Assembly: GCA_964602595.1 (NCBI GenBank)
Contig: CAZRRO010000001.1
Location: 186,001-250,000, forward strand
Length of the DNA stretch: 64,000 bases
Source of the DNA: CAIWAH01 sp964602595
GTDB taxonomy: Bacteria; Verrucomicrobiota; Verrucomicrobiia; Limisphaerales; UBA9464
Direction: 5' to 3'
Under the pieces are notes generated by a model. The model was given only the letters and a program-made list of their open reading frames with translations, was not told where the DNA came from and did no database searches. This document shows, in pieces, positions 50,405-59,203 of the stretch (position 1 is its first letter; every line of letters begins with the position of its first letter). The position numbers and the translations under genes are program-made.

Positions 50405-50818
50405 TAACAATGGGCGGTCGATCCGGTCGAAGGTGGCGTTCTCGTGCCCTGACGAGAAAATGACCGCGGTCCGGGAAAGGCTGCAAGCTGAAGAAGCCAG
50501 CCCATGCAAGGCAATGGGCGATTGCAGGTCAAAACGAACCCGGGCGAACGGCCTTGGCGTCAAGGCCCGCGGGTTTTTGCACCGCAAGGCGAAGGTGATG
50601 GAGGTTTGCGGAAATGCTCAGGGAAAACGCGAAACCAAATTTCCGCATATCCAAAAACCGCGGCTCCACGAAGTAACCCGAAAATGTAACCCGGTGGCAA
50701 AACTGGGGAGGCTTCGGGATTACACGCGACAACATGGATTCGCGTTTTTGCACAGCAAACCGAAAGATTGACGCTTGTAGATGACTCCGGATTTTTCAGG
50801 GAAAACGCCCGGTTCAAA
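50405..50818. other. Right-end non-coding region of the island
   Basis: These 414 nt lie upstream of the defence operon and before attR. They should contain the promoter for hsdMS-darT-darG-hsdR on the minus strand. AT-rich blocks lie around 50600-50660. The paired TGTAACCC sites at 50672-50692 lie here too. I see no convincing gene. Confidence 0.5.
50672..50692. repeat. Paired GTAACCC repeats, right end of the island
   Basis: AGTAACCC at 50672-50679 and TGTAACCC at 50685-50692 stand 13 bp apart, in the same orientation and spacing as the left-end pair at 38974-38995. Proposed as arm-type integrase sites. Confidence 0.5.
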
Positions 50819-50860
50819 TTAGGAAACCGCCGCTCTATCCATTTGAGCTATCGGAGCAAC
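50819..50860. repeat. attR: right copy of the 42-bp direct repeat (tRNA-Arg 5' half)
   Basis: Identical to 38884-38925. It contains the anticodon loop to the 5' end of a tRNA-Arg(CCT) in minus orientation, but the 3' half is missing, so this is not a functional tRNA gene. The original host promoter of tRNA-Arg is expected to the right of it. Confidence 0.9.
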
Positions 50861-50995
50861 TTCCCTGCCTCTCCCCAGCCGCACAGCGTCAGGACATCTT
50901 GGTGTGCCGGGGAATCGCCGCACGGCCCCATCCCGATCGGTAAACTCCGAGGCCGCGGACAGCCGCCAGAAACGTTTCCCTGGAAACTTTTTGGT

Positions 50996-51069
50996 TGGAG
51001 GCGAGGGTCGGAATCGAACCGACGATGCAGCTTTTGCAGAGCCGTGCCTTACCACTTGGCTACCCCGCC
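50996..51069 (-). tRNA. tRNA-Cys (anticodon GCA)
   Basis: Complete cloverleaf on the minus strand. The acceptor GGCGGGG pairs with CCTCGCC with one G-T pair. The anticodon stem CGGCT/AGCTG holds the loop CTGCAAA with anticodon GCA. The T-arm GTCGG/CCGAC encloses TTCGATT. The discriminator is T and CCA is encoded. Confidence 0.95.
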
Positions 51070-51191
51070 CACCGAAAAGGCGCGGCAAATAAAAGGGACG
51101 GCCGGCACCGGGGCAAGCATTTGATTCGGCCAAGACCAGTTTCCGCCGTTGACGCGTTTTGCGCCGACGTCCGAAGCTTGCCGCCTCCGAT

Positions 51192-52739
51192 ATGCCGAAA
51201 ATCGCGCGCGCGTTGCTTTCCGTTTCCGACAAGTCCGGCTTGGTCCCGTTCGCCAAGGTGCTGGCCGAGGCCGGCGTCGAGTTGGTTTCCACCGGCGGCA
51301 CGGCGAAGGCGCTGCGAGCCGAAGGGTTGGCGGTCATTGAGCTGAGCGATTACACCGGGTTTCCCGAGATGCTGGATGGCCGCGTCAAGACTCTTCACCC
51401 CAAGGTTCACGGCGGGCTGCTGCACTTGCGCGGGAATCCCGAGCACGTGGCCACGGTCCTCCGCCACGCCATCCCGGCCATCGACTTGGTCGTGGTCAAT
51501 CTTTACCCATTCGAGCAGACCGTCGCGAAGCCAGGCGTATCGCTGCACGATGCGATTGAGAACATCGACATCGGCGGGCCGTCGATGCTCCGGAGCGCCG
51601 CCAAGAACCATGAGTCGGTCACCGTCATCATCGATCCGGCCGACTACGCCGCAGTGTCGGACCAGGTGAAAACCGCCGGCGAAACCACGCTCGAACTGCG
51701 GCGGCGACTGGCGGCGAAGGTGTTCGCCCGCACGGCGGCCTATGACGCGGCGATCGCCGCCCATCTGGGCAAGGAATTTTGCGCCGCGGACGCCGCGCTT
51801 CCAACGCTGGCCGTCAGTGCGCCGCTCGCGCAGCCGCTCCGTTACGGCGAGAACCCCCACCAGAAAGCCGCACTCTACGGCAAGTTCCGCGAGTATTTCA
51901 CCCAGCTTCACGGCAAGGAGCTTTCCTACAACAACATCCTCGACCTAACCGCGGCCGCGGCGTTGATCGGCGAGTTCAGCGAAGCCGCCCCGACGTTGGC
52001 GATCCTTAAGCACACCAATCCGTGCGGCGTGGGCCAGGGCACGACGCTCCGGGACGCCTGGGACAAGGCGTTCGCGACCGACCGGCAGGCACCGTTCGGC
52101 GGCATCATCGCGGTCAATCAACCACTCGACGGTCCATGCGCTGAGGCGATCGCCGAGATTTTCAGCGAAGTGATCGTGGCGCCGGATTTCACGCCCGAGG
52201 CGTTGGCGTTGCTCCAGCTGAAGAAGAATCTTCGGTTGCTGAAGGTGCTCAAGAATCCCAGCGCCGCCGCGCCCAACGACATTCGCAGTGTCGGCGCCGA
52301 ATCGTTCCTGTGGCAGGAACGCGACCTCAAGATCACCACCGCGGCCGACCTCCGGGTAGTCACCCAACGCCAACCAACCGAGGCGGAACTCCGGGCGATG
52401 CTGTTCGGTTGGCGGGTGGTCAAGCACCTCAAGTCCAACGCCATCGTTTACGTCGGACCGGACCGAACGTTGGGCGTAGGCGCCGGGCAGATGAGCCGGG
52501 TTGATTCCAGCCGCATTGCCGTGTGGAAAGCCGGGGAAGCCGGCCTGCCGTTGAAGGGGAGTGTGGTCTGTTCGGATGCCTTCTTCCCCTTCCCCGATGG
52601 CCTGATCGCCGCAGCTGAGGCGGGTGCCACGGCAGCAATTCAGCCCGGCGGTTCCGTGCGCGACGCGGACGTGATCAAGGCGGCCGACGAGCGGGGTCTG
52701 GCAATGGTCTTCACTGGGCATCGCCATTTCCGGCATTAA
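51192..52739 (+). CDS. purH: Bifunctional AICAR formyltransferase/IMP cyclohydrolase
   Basis: From the ATG at 51192 (MPKIARALLSVSDKSGLVPF) the protein has about 515 residues, the normal size. The N-terminal IMP cyclohydrolase part shows LVSTGGTAKALRAEG, VKTLHPKVHGGLL and VNLYPFEQTV. The formyltransferase part shows LRYGENPHQKAALY, ILKHTNPCGVGQG, ADRQAPFGG-like residues and the C-terminal ALVFTGHRHFRH end. It carries out the last two steps of purine synthesis. The gene is alone here, preceded by the tRNA-Cys gene transcribed away. Confidence 0.97.
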   Translation: MPKIARALLSVSDKSGLVPFAKVLAEAGVELVSTGGTAKALRAEGLAVIELSDYTGFPEMLDGRVKTLHPKVHGGLLHLRGNPEHVATVLRHAIPAIDLVVVNLYPFEQTVAKPGVSLHDAIENIDIGGPSMLRSAAKNHESVTVIIDPADYAAVSDQVKTAGETTLELRRRLAAKVFARTAAYDAAIAAHLGKEFCAADAALPTLAVSAPLAQPLRYGENPHQKAALYGKFREYFTQLHGKELSYNNILDLTAAAALIGEFSEAAPTLAILKHTNPCGVGQGTTLRDAWDKAFATDRQAPFGGIIAVNQPLDGPCAEAIAEIFSEVIVAPDFTPEALALLQLKKNLRLLKVLKNPSAAAPNDIRSVGAESFLWQERDLKITTAADLRVVTQRQPTEAELRAMLFGWRVVKHLKSNAIVYVGPDRTLGVGAGQMSRVDSSRIAVWKAGEAGLPLKGSVVCSDAFFPFPDGLIAAAEAGATAAIQPGGSVRDADVIKAADERGLAMVFTGHRHFRH

Positions 52740-52829
52740 ATCGGCGGCACGCCGTGTGCCCGGGAATCGGGCGCGGTTTTGATTGCCACCGGAGGCACGG
52801 CGTCGCCAACGTGTCCCCCAGACTCACCT

Positions 52830-55640
52830 ATGGCTGAAAATTCGTCCGCCCCCCACGGATTCCCCCAGCGCGTCCTGCCTTGGGCGCTGGCCGGGGTGTT
52901 CCTTGTGGTCTACCTGCTGACCCTCAATCCGTGGGTCGGCGCCAACAGTCTGGACCTGCTGACCCGCATCTCCGGCCGGGACGGCGATAACCTGCTCACG
53001 CTGCCGCTCGTCTACCTCCTGACCCTGCCGATCAAGGGCCTTGGGCTGGCGAAATTGCCGGTCGTGGCCAACGCCTTCGCCGCCGTGCTCGCGGCGTTGG
53101 TGGTCGGAATCCTCGCGCGCTGCGTGGCCCTGCTGCCGCACGACCGCACGCGCGAGCAACGGATGCGCGGGCAAAGCGAGCCGGTGCCGTTGCGCATCAA
53201 GCTGGCCTGGGCGCCACCCGTCTTCGCGGCCGGCCTGCTCGGGCTACAACTCACCTTCTGGGAACAGGCCACGACGTTCACGGGGGAAATGGTGGACCTG
53301 CTGGTCTTTGCCTTCTGCGTGCAATGCCTGCTGGAATATCGGGTGCGGCAAAACGAGCGCTGGCTCCTCGCGCTGGCATTGGCCTTCGGCTTGGGGACCG
53401 CCAACAACTGGGCGATGTTTGCCTTCGCGCCGCTGTTCTTGGTGGCCGTCGTCTGGACCCGGGCGTGGGCCTTCTTCCACGCCGGGTTCCTGCTGCGGAT
53501 GACCTTGGCCGGCCTGCTGGGATTGAGCCTGTATCTGCTCATGCCGTTGGTCGTCAGCGCGCAGCTAGGCGATGAAATCACCTTCGGCGCGGCGTTGAAG
53601 TCGGTTCTCGTCACGCAGAAAACCTACCTGATCGGCGTCCCCCGGGGACGATCCTTGCTGGTGGCGGTCGTGACCCTGCTACCGCTCGCGTTGATTGGCA
53701 TCCGGTGGATCGGAGCCAAAGGCACCAGCATGGAAACCATGTTGAACATCGCCGCGGTGGCGGTGCTCCAGGTGGCTTGGTTGGCCGGCAACATCTTCTT
53801 TGCGTTCGACCCCGGTTTCAGCCCGCGGAAAATTGTCCACCTGGATCCCGCCGGCGGCGGCATGCCGCTGCTCTCACTGGCCTTCACCGGCGCCCTCGCC
53901 TCGGGCTATTTCCTCGGCTACCTGCTGGTTTTGGGCAGCAAGGATCCCGAAAAAGCTTGGGATCGGCCCGGCGCCTTGGTGGGCGGACTGATCAAGCTCG
54001 GTTTCCTGGCGGCAATTGGCGCCACGGTAGCCGTGCCCGCCGCGCTGATCGTCAAGAACGCCCCGGTGATTCGCACCGCGAATGGTCCCGTCCTCCGGGA
54101 ACTGGCTGATTCCCTGACGGCGGGCCTGCCAAAACAGTCCTCGGTGGTGCTGGCCGACGATGCCTTCACCTATGGATTGGTGGCGTTCCGGCTCGCGGCC
54201 GAACCGGATTCGCCCAACCACGCGCTGATCCTGACTCCTCGCGGGGCGTTGCCTCGCTACCGCCGGGTCCTCGGAACCCGCCACGCCGCCGAATGGCCTG
54301 AGTTGCAGGAAATGGCGGTCCGAACCGATTTCGTCCAAGTCCCCTTCATCTACATGCTGGCCCGGGCCGCCGAGACGAACCGGGGATTCTACCTGCACGC
54401 CAGCCAGTCGGTGTCCGCCGAGAACACTTGGCAGTCACCCTTTGGGCCGATCTTTCGGTTGCGGCGCTACGAGGCGAATCAGATAACCCCGCCGTCGCCC
54501 GCACCGGCCGAATTGGACGCCTTGGTCCAGTGGTGGAAAGACAACCAAGGGCCCTTGGACCGCGCCGTCGAATCCGCTCGCGGCGGTTCCGCGAATGGAC
54601 GGGTCGCCTGCGGTGTCTGGTCCCGGGCCGCCAACGCGGCGGGCGTCATGCTCCAACGCGCCGGCCGACTGGACGCCGCCGGACAGCAATTTTCGTTGGC
54701 GACCAAGCTGAGTGACCTGAACACGGCCGCGAAGATCAACCTCGGAGTCAATGAAGCGCTGCGAAACAAGCAGGCCTTGGCTCCAGAATTGGCGAAGCCG
54801 GCCCTTGGGCGCCGCCCCTTCGAACTCGTCGGACAAGGCGGCCCAATCGATGAACCCCTGCTGCTGACGGAGCTGGGGCGTGGTTTCCTCAATTCCGCGG
54901 ACCAACTGGTCCGTCGGGCGGCGATCGCGTTCCAGCGGGCAAATGAGCTCAACCCGAACTTGGTCGCGCCGCTGCTGGGCTTCGCCGAAGCCTGTCAGGT
55001 TGCCGGGCAGCATGAGTTGGCGCTGACTTCGGTGCGCTCCACCCAGCAACGTAAGCTGGCGCCCGCCGAACAGGTCCAAGCGAGTTACTTGGAATCCGCC
55101 GCCCTCTTCATGCTCAAGCGCAACGACGAGGCGGAGCGCATCCTCAAGGCCCGGATCAAGGAATTCCCGGAGGCGGTTCAGTTGCTGGACCTGCTCAGCT
55201 ACTACTACCTCAGCCTGCCCAAGCTGGATGAAGCCATCCCGCTGCTGGAACAGTGGACCAAGGTCCGGCCCAGCGACCCGATGCCGTTCCTGCGGCTGAC
55301 GGCCGTCTTCATGGACCGTTCCCAGTATGATCGCGCCCTGGTGATGCTGGAGGCGGTCATGCGGGCTTCACCCGAAAATCCGGTCGCCAAGGCGCGCCGA
55401 GCTGAATGCTTCCTCAAGCAGGGCCGGCTGGCGGAGGCCAAACGCGATTACGACAGCTTGGCCCGCAAGTTCCCGGAGGAATCCCAATTCCAGCTGGGCC
55501 TCGCCCAAATCGCCGAGAAGCAGAAGGATCCGACTCTGGCTCTGAAACACTTCGAGACCTTTCTGCGGCTGGCGCCTACGAATTCCCCGGACTATGGCGC
55601 GGTCATTTCCCGGGTGAATCAGCTCAAGGCCAGCAAGTAG
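52830..55640 (+). CDS. Membrane protein with DUF2723-like and TPR regions
   Basis: From the ATG at 52830 the protein has 936 residues. The first 430 contain about ten hydrophobic helices, with LTLNPWVGANSLDLLTRISG and GEMVDLLVFAFCVQ. This resembles the DUF2723 (PMT-like) membrane family. A soluble linker of about 200 residues follows. The C-terminal 350 residues form tetratricopeptide-like helical pairs (RAAIAFQRANELNPNLVAPL, LLEQWTKVRPSDPMPFLRL, ALKHFETFLRLAPTN). Such proteins are common in Bacteroidetes and Verrucomicrobia and are thought to act at the envelope. It is followed closely by two polysaccharide-related genes. Confidence 0.65.
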   Translation: MAENSSAPHGFPQRVLPWALAGVFLVVYLLTLNPWVGANSLDLLTRISGRDGDNLLTLPLVYLLTLPIKGLGLAKLPVVANAFAAVLAALVVGILARCVALLPHDRTREQRMRGQSEPVPLRIKLAWAPPVFAAGLLGLQLTFWEQATTFTGEMVDLLVFAFCVQCLLEYRVRQNERWLLALALAFGLGTANNWAMFAFAPLFLVAVVWTRAWAFFHAGFLLRMTLAGLLGLSLYLLMPLVVSAQLGDEITFGAALKSVLVTQKTYLIGVPRGRSLLVAVVTLLPLALIGIRWIGAKGTSMETMLNIAAVAVLQVAWLAGNIFFAFDPGFSPRKIVHLDPAGGGMPLLSLAFTGALASGYFLGYLLVLGSKDPEKAWDRPGALVGGLIKLGFLAAIGATVAVPAALIVKNAPVIRTANGPVLRELADSLTAGLPKQSSVVLADDAFTYGLVAFRLAAEPDSPNHALILTPRGALPRYRRVLGTRHAAEWPELQEMAVRTDFVQVPFIYMLARAAETNRGFYLHASQSVSAENTWQSPFGPIFRLRRYEANQITPPSPAPAELDALVQWWKDNQGPLDRAVESARGGSANGRVACGVWSRAANAAGVMLQRAGRLDAAGQQFSLATKLSDLNTAAKINLGVNEALRNKQALAPELAKPALGRRPFELVGQGGPIDEPLLLTELGRGFLNSADQLVRRAAIAFQRANELNPNLVAPLLGFAEACQVAGQHELALTSVRSTQQRKLAPAEQVQASYLESAALFMLKRNDEAERILKARIKEFPEAVQLLDLLSYYYLSLPKLDEAIPLLEQWTKVRPSDPMPFLRLTAVFMDRSQYDRALVMLEAVMRASPENPVAKARRAECFLKQGRLAEAKRDYDSLARKFPEESQFQLGLAQIAEKQKDPTLALKHFETFLRLAPTNSPDYGAVISRVNQLKASK

Positions 55641-55653
55641 TCGCTGCGCCGCG

Positions 55654-56823
55654 ATGCGCGTCACGCACGTCATCACCCGGCTGATCGTCGGCGGCGCCCA
55701 GGAGAACACCATCGCCTCCGTGCTGGGGCTGCGCGCCCGAGCCGGCTTGGAAGTGGACCTGGTCGCCGGCCCCACGACGGGAGCAGAAGGTTCGCTGCAG
55801 GCCACGGTGGAACAGGCGGGATGCCTAACCTTGGTCCCAGAATTGATCCGCGCGGTTCGGCCGTGGACGGATTGGCTCGCCTACCGGCGACTGACCCAGC
55901 TCTTCCGCCAACGACGCCCGCACATCGTCCACACTCACAGCGGCAAAGCCGGCATCCTTGGCCGTTTGGCCGCCCGCAAGGCGGCGGTCCCGATCGTGAT
56001 CCACTCGATCCACGGCCCGAGTTTCGGACCATTCCAAGGAATGGCGGCCAACCTGGCCTTCACCGCCGCCGAACGCCGGGCGGGCCGGGTCACGGATCAC
56101 TTCGTGGTCGTGGCCGAGGCGATGGCCCGCCAATACCTCGCCGCGGGAATTGGCCGGCCGGAGCAATACACCCGGATCTTCAGCGGATTCGATCTTGGCT
56201 CCTTTCTCACGGCCCGTCGCGACCCGGAACTCGCAAGCACGTTGGGCTTGCGCGAAGACGACTTCGTGGTCGGGAAGATCGCCCGGTTGTTCGAGCTGAA
56301 GGGACACGACGACGTGTTTGCGATCGCCCCCGAACTCGTCCGCCGCGTGCCCCGGGCCAAGTTTCTGATCGTCGGCGACGGCCCCTGGCGCCGACGATTC
56401 GAGGACCTGGCCCGAAATGCCGGCCTCGCCGACCGGTTCATCTTCACCGGCTTGGTGCCGCCGAGTGAGGTCGGCCGGTTCGTCGCCCTGATGGATTGCC
56501 TGATCCACCTGAGCCGGCGCGAAGGCCTGCCCCGCGCCTTGCCGCAGGCAATGGCTGCCGGCAAGCCGGTGCTCGCTTACGATTGCGACGGGGCCGGCGA
56601 AGTTTGCCGCGACGGCGAAACGGGTTTTCTCATCCAACCGGATGACCACGCCACGCTGTTGAAGCGGCTGGCCACCATGGCAAATGAGCCGGAACTGCGG
56701 GGCCGGCTGGGAACGGCCGGCCGCGAGTTCGTCCGCGACCGCTTCACCATTGAACGGCTCGTGGAGGATCAGCACGCACTTTACCTGCGCTTGGCCGCCG
56801 GACGAGACTGGGCCCAACGCTGA
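55654..56823 (+). CDS. Family 4 glycosyltransferase
   Basis: 389 residues in a GT-B fold. The N-terminal domain opens with VTHVITRLIVGGAQENTIAS and contains PHIVHTHSGKAGILGRLA. The nucleotide-sugar domain has IVGDGPWRRRFEDLA, FTGLVPPSEVGRFVALMD, SRREGLPRALPQAMAAGKPV with the E-x-x-x-x-x-x-E region, and YDCDGAGEV. The reaction is a retaining transfer of a sugar onto a growing glycan or lipid-linked acceptor; the sugar is unknown. The gene starts 13 nt after the TPR protein gene and precedes a sugar-phosphate transferase, suggesting an envelope polysaccharide operon. Confidence 0.88.
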   Translation: MRVTHVITRLIVGGAQENTIASVLGLRARAGLEVDLVAGPTTGAEGSLQATVEQAGCLTLVPELIRAVRPWTDWLAYRRLTQLFRQRRPHIVHTHSGKAGILGRLAARKAAVPIVIHSIHGPSFGPFQGMAANLAFTAAERRAGRVTDHFVVVAEAMARQYLAAGIGRPEQYTRIFSGFDLGSFLTARRDPELASTLGLREDDFVVGKIARLFELKGHDDVFAIAPELVRRVPRAKFLIVGDGPWRRRFEDLARNAGLADRFIFTGLVPPSEVGRFVALMDCLIHLSRREGLPRALPQAMAAGKPVLAYDCDGAGEVCRDGETGFLIQPDDHATLLKRLATMANEPELRGRLGTAGREFVRDRFTIERLVEDQHALYLRLAAGRDWAQR

Positions 56824-56849
56824 CCGTCGCACCGTCCACCGCTGCCATC

Positions 56850-57833
56850 GTGTCCTTTCCCGTCAACGCCTACTTGCTCTCGTTCCTCGGCGCGCTGCTC
56901 GCGACCGCGGCGTCCCTGCCGCTCTGGCGGGCCTGGTGCGAGCGGACCGGCTTGGTTGACGATCCCGGTCACCGCAAGATCCATCAGGCACCCATTCCGT
57001 TGGCGGGCGGTTTGGCCGTTTTCACGGGCCTAGCCTTGGTCTTGCTCGGCGGCGCCGCGGCCGTGGGCTGGGAGTTGTTGAGCCCGGACGCGGTCGCCAA
57101 GCTGGGTTACGGCTTGGGCAAACGGGCACCGCAACTCGCGGCCATCCTCGTCGGCGCACTGGGCATGGTGATCTTGGGCTGGTGGGACGACAAACATGAG
57201 CTGAAACCGGCGGCGAAATTCGCCGGCCAATGCGCGATTGCCCTGCTCGTCGCGGCCAGCGGCGTGCGCGTGACGTTGTTCGTCCCCAGCGTGGCCTTCA
57301 GCTACTTCGTCACGGTCGGATGGATCCTCACGGTGACCAATGCGGTCAATTTCAACGACAACATGAACGGGCTCTGCGGCGGGCTGGGGACCATCGCCGC
57401 GGGCTGGATCGCCTACCATGCCGCCGTGCAGGGCCAGTATCTGGTCGCGTCGCTGGCCCTGCTGACCGCCGGGGCGTTGCTCGGATTCCTGCCGTTCAAT
57501 TTCCCGCGGGCCTCGGTGTTTCTCGGCGACGCCGGCAGCCATCTTGTGGGCTACTTGCTCGCCGTGCTGGCCATCTTGCCCCACTTCTATTCGGCCAAGC
57601 AGGCCGAACCAAGCCGCCTGGCCGTGCTCAATCCGCTCCTGATCCTCGGGGTGCCCCTGCTTGATCTCGCCAGCGTGGTCTGGCTGCGGACGCGGGCACG
57701 GCGACCGTTTTGGATCGGCGACACAAACCATTTTTCCCACCGCTTGGTTCGTGCCGGAATGACCAAGCCGATGGCCGTGGTGGTCCTGTGGCTGGCAGCG
57801 CTGGCAGCGGGCGCAGTCACCCTAATTTGGTAA
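56850..57833 (+). CDS. Undecaprenyl-phosphate sugar-1-phosphate transferase (WecA/MraY family)
   Basis: 327 residues from a GTG start. About ten membrane helices are present. The family motifs are GLVDDPGHRKIHQAPIPLAGG, the metal-binding GWWDDKHEL, NAVNFNDNMNGLCGG, PRASVFLGDAGSHLVGY and the terminal GDTNHFSHRL His motif. It couples a UDP-sugar phosphate, probably UDP-GlcNAc, to undecaprenyl phosphate, the first step of lipid-linked glycan synthesis on the cytoplasmic membrane. It begins 26 nt after the GT4 gene, so the two are probably co-expressed. MraY itself is usually in the cell-wall cluster, so a WecA-like role fits better. Confidence 0.88.
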   Translation: MSFPVNAYLLSFLGALLATAASLPLWRAWCERTGLVDDPGHRKIHQAPIPLAGGLAVFTGLALVLLGGAAAVGWELLSPDAVAKLGYGLGKRAPQLAAILVGALGMVILGWWDDKHELKPAAKFAGQCAIALLVAASGVRVTLFVPSVAFSYFVTVGWILTVTNAVNFNDNMNGLCGGLGTIAAGWIAYHAAVQGQYLVASLALLTAGALLGFLPFNFPRASVFLGDAGSHLVGYLLAVLAILPHFYSAKQAEPSRLAVLNPLLILGVPLLDLASVVWLRTRARRPFWIGDTNHFSHRLVRAGMTKPMAVVVLWLAALAAGAVTLIW

Positions 57834-57898
57834 GCGACCATTCCCGGCCGAGGGAGTGCCTTTGACAGCTCCGGCGACCTCCCTACCCTGCTCCACCG

Positions 57899-59191
57899 AT
57901 GCGCATCGTCCGTCATTCCGATCCCGATTTTGCCACGCAGATGGCCGCCCTCGCCGCCCCGTCGAGCCTGTTTGACCCCGTGATCGAGGAACGCACGGCG
58001 GCCATCTTGAAAACGGTCCGGGAAAAGGGAGACGCCGCGCTGCTGGAACTGACCGCGAAGTTCGACGGCGCCCAACTGGCCTTGGAGCAATTGCCCGTCA
58101 CGGCCGCCGAGCTGATGAATTCCTCGCTGCGGGCGGACGCCAGCCTGCGGAGCGCGGTCCGGGAAGCTCATCGGAACATCGCCAACTTTGCGCGGCGTTC
58201 GCTGCGGCGCGGCTGGCAGGCGCGGAACTCGCACGGTGCCTTGGTCGGCGAGAAATTCGACCCCTTCCAGCGGGTCGGCATCTACATCCCGGGCGGCACC
58301 GCGCCGCTGGTGTCGACCGCGCTCATGACGGTGACGCTCGCTCACGTGGCGGGTTGCCCGGAGATCGTGGTCTGCACCCCACCCGGCAAGGACGGGAGCA
58401 TCAATCCGGCCCTCCTGTTTGCCGCGCGCATGGCCGGCGCGACAGAGATTTATCGCGTTGGCGGTTCGCAGGCGATCGCCGCCCTCGGTTACGGCACGTC
58501 CACGATCCGGCGGGTGCAAAAGATCTTCGGACCGGGCAACGCCTACGTCGTGGCCGCCAAGCGCCTCCTATTTGGGCACGTCGCCGTGGATCTGCTGCCG
58601 GGACCGAGCGAGGTGTGCGTGCTGGCCGACGACTCCGCGAATCCGTCCTTCATCGCCGCCGACCTGCTGGCGCAGGCAGAACACGGTTCGGGCCACGAAC
58701 GCGTGTGGGTGATCACCACTTCCGGCAAGCTGGCCAAAGCTGTCGCCAAGGAAATCGACCGCCAGCTTCCGGCACTGAGCCGCCGGGAGTTCATCGGGAA
58801 GATTCTCGCGGACAACGCCTGGATCATCCAGGTGAAGGACCTGAAAGCCGGCATTGCGCTGGCCAACCAGCTCGCGCCGGAGCACTGCGAACTGATGGTC
58901 AAGCAGGCCCGCAAAGTCTCCGCCCAGATCGTGACCGCGGGCGCGATTTTCCTCGGGAACGATTCGCCCACGGTGCTCGGCGACTACGTGGCCGGCCCCA
59001 GCCACACCCTGCCGACCGGGGGCGCAGGTGCCTCGTTCGCTGGCCTGACGGTCGATCAGTTCCAACGGCGCACGAGTGTCGTGGAATATCGCAAGACCGG
59101 TGTGCGCAAGGCGCTCAAAAGCGTCCAAAAGTTCGCCGCGCTCGAAGGCTTGGATGCCCACGGGCGCTCCGCCGAAATCCGGGTCGGCTAA
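57899..59191 (+). CDS. hisD: Histidinol dehydrogenase
   Basis: 430 residues. Characteristic segments are PGGTAPLVSTALMT, IYRVGGSQAIAALGYG, KIFGPGNAYVVAAKR, LPGPSEVCVLADD, LLAQAEHGSGH, APEHCELMV and GPSHTLPTGG with conserved Gln, His, Asp and His for the zinc site and base catalysis. It oxidises histidinol to histidine in two NAD-dependent steps. No other his genes are nearby. The gene starts 65 nt after the WecA-like gene and is convergent with the response-regulator gene. Confidence 0.96.
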   Translation: MRIVRHSDPDFATQMAALAAPSSLFDPVIEERTAAILKTVREKGDAALLELTAKFDGAQLALEQLPVTAAELMNSSLRADASLRSAVREAHRNIANFARRSLRRGWQARNSHGALVGEKFDPFQRVGIYIPGGTAPLVSTALMTVTLAHVAGCPEIVVCTPPGKDGSINPALLFAARMAGATEIYRVGGSQAIAALGYGTSTIRRVQKIFGPGNAYVVAAKRLLFGHVAVDLLPGPSEVCVLADDSANPSFIAADLLAQAEHGSGHERVWVITTSGKLAKAVAKEIDRQLPALSRREFIGKILADNAWIIQVKDLKAGIALANQLAPEHCELMVKQARKVSAQIVTAGAIFLGNDSPTVLGDYVAGPSHTLPTGGAGASFAGLTVDQFQRRTSVVEYRKTGVRKALKSVQKFAALEGLDAHGRSAEIRVG

Positions 59192-59203
59192 GTCCGGTCC
59201 CGC

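Larger units (their letters stand above)
38884..50860. mobile_element. Integrated genomic island in tRNA-Arg(CCT) carrying a type I R-M/DarTG defence operon
   Basis: A perfect 42-bp direct repeat bounds the island, at 38884-38925 (inside intact tRNA-Arg) and at 50819-50860. An integrase starts just inside the left repeat and reads into the island. Then come an unknown gene, an excisionase-like HTH protein, a primase-like protein, a DUF3987 protein and a four-gene defence operon on the opposite strand. Paired TGTAACCC repeats with 13-bp spacing occur at both ends. No conjugation, capsid or terminase gene is seen. It is thus a satellite-like or mobilisable island with intact ends. Confidence 0.85.

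Noticed and set aside
50819..50860. A second tRNA-Arg gene
   Set aside because: Only the 5' half is present; the T-arm and acceptor 3' strand are missing, so it is the right attachment repeat.
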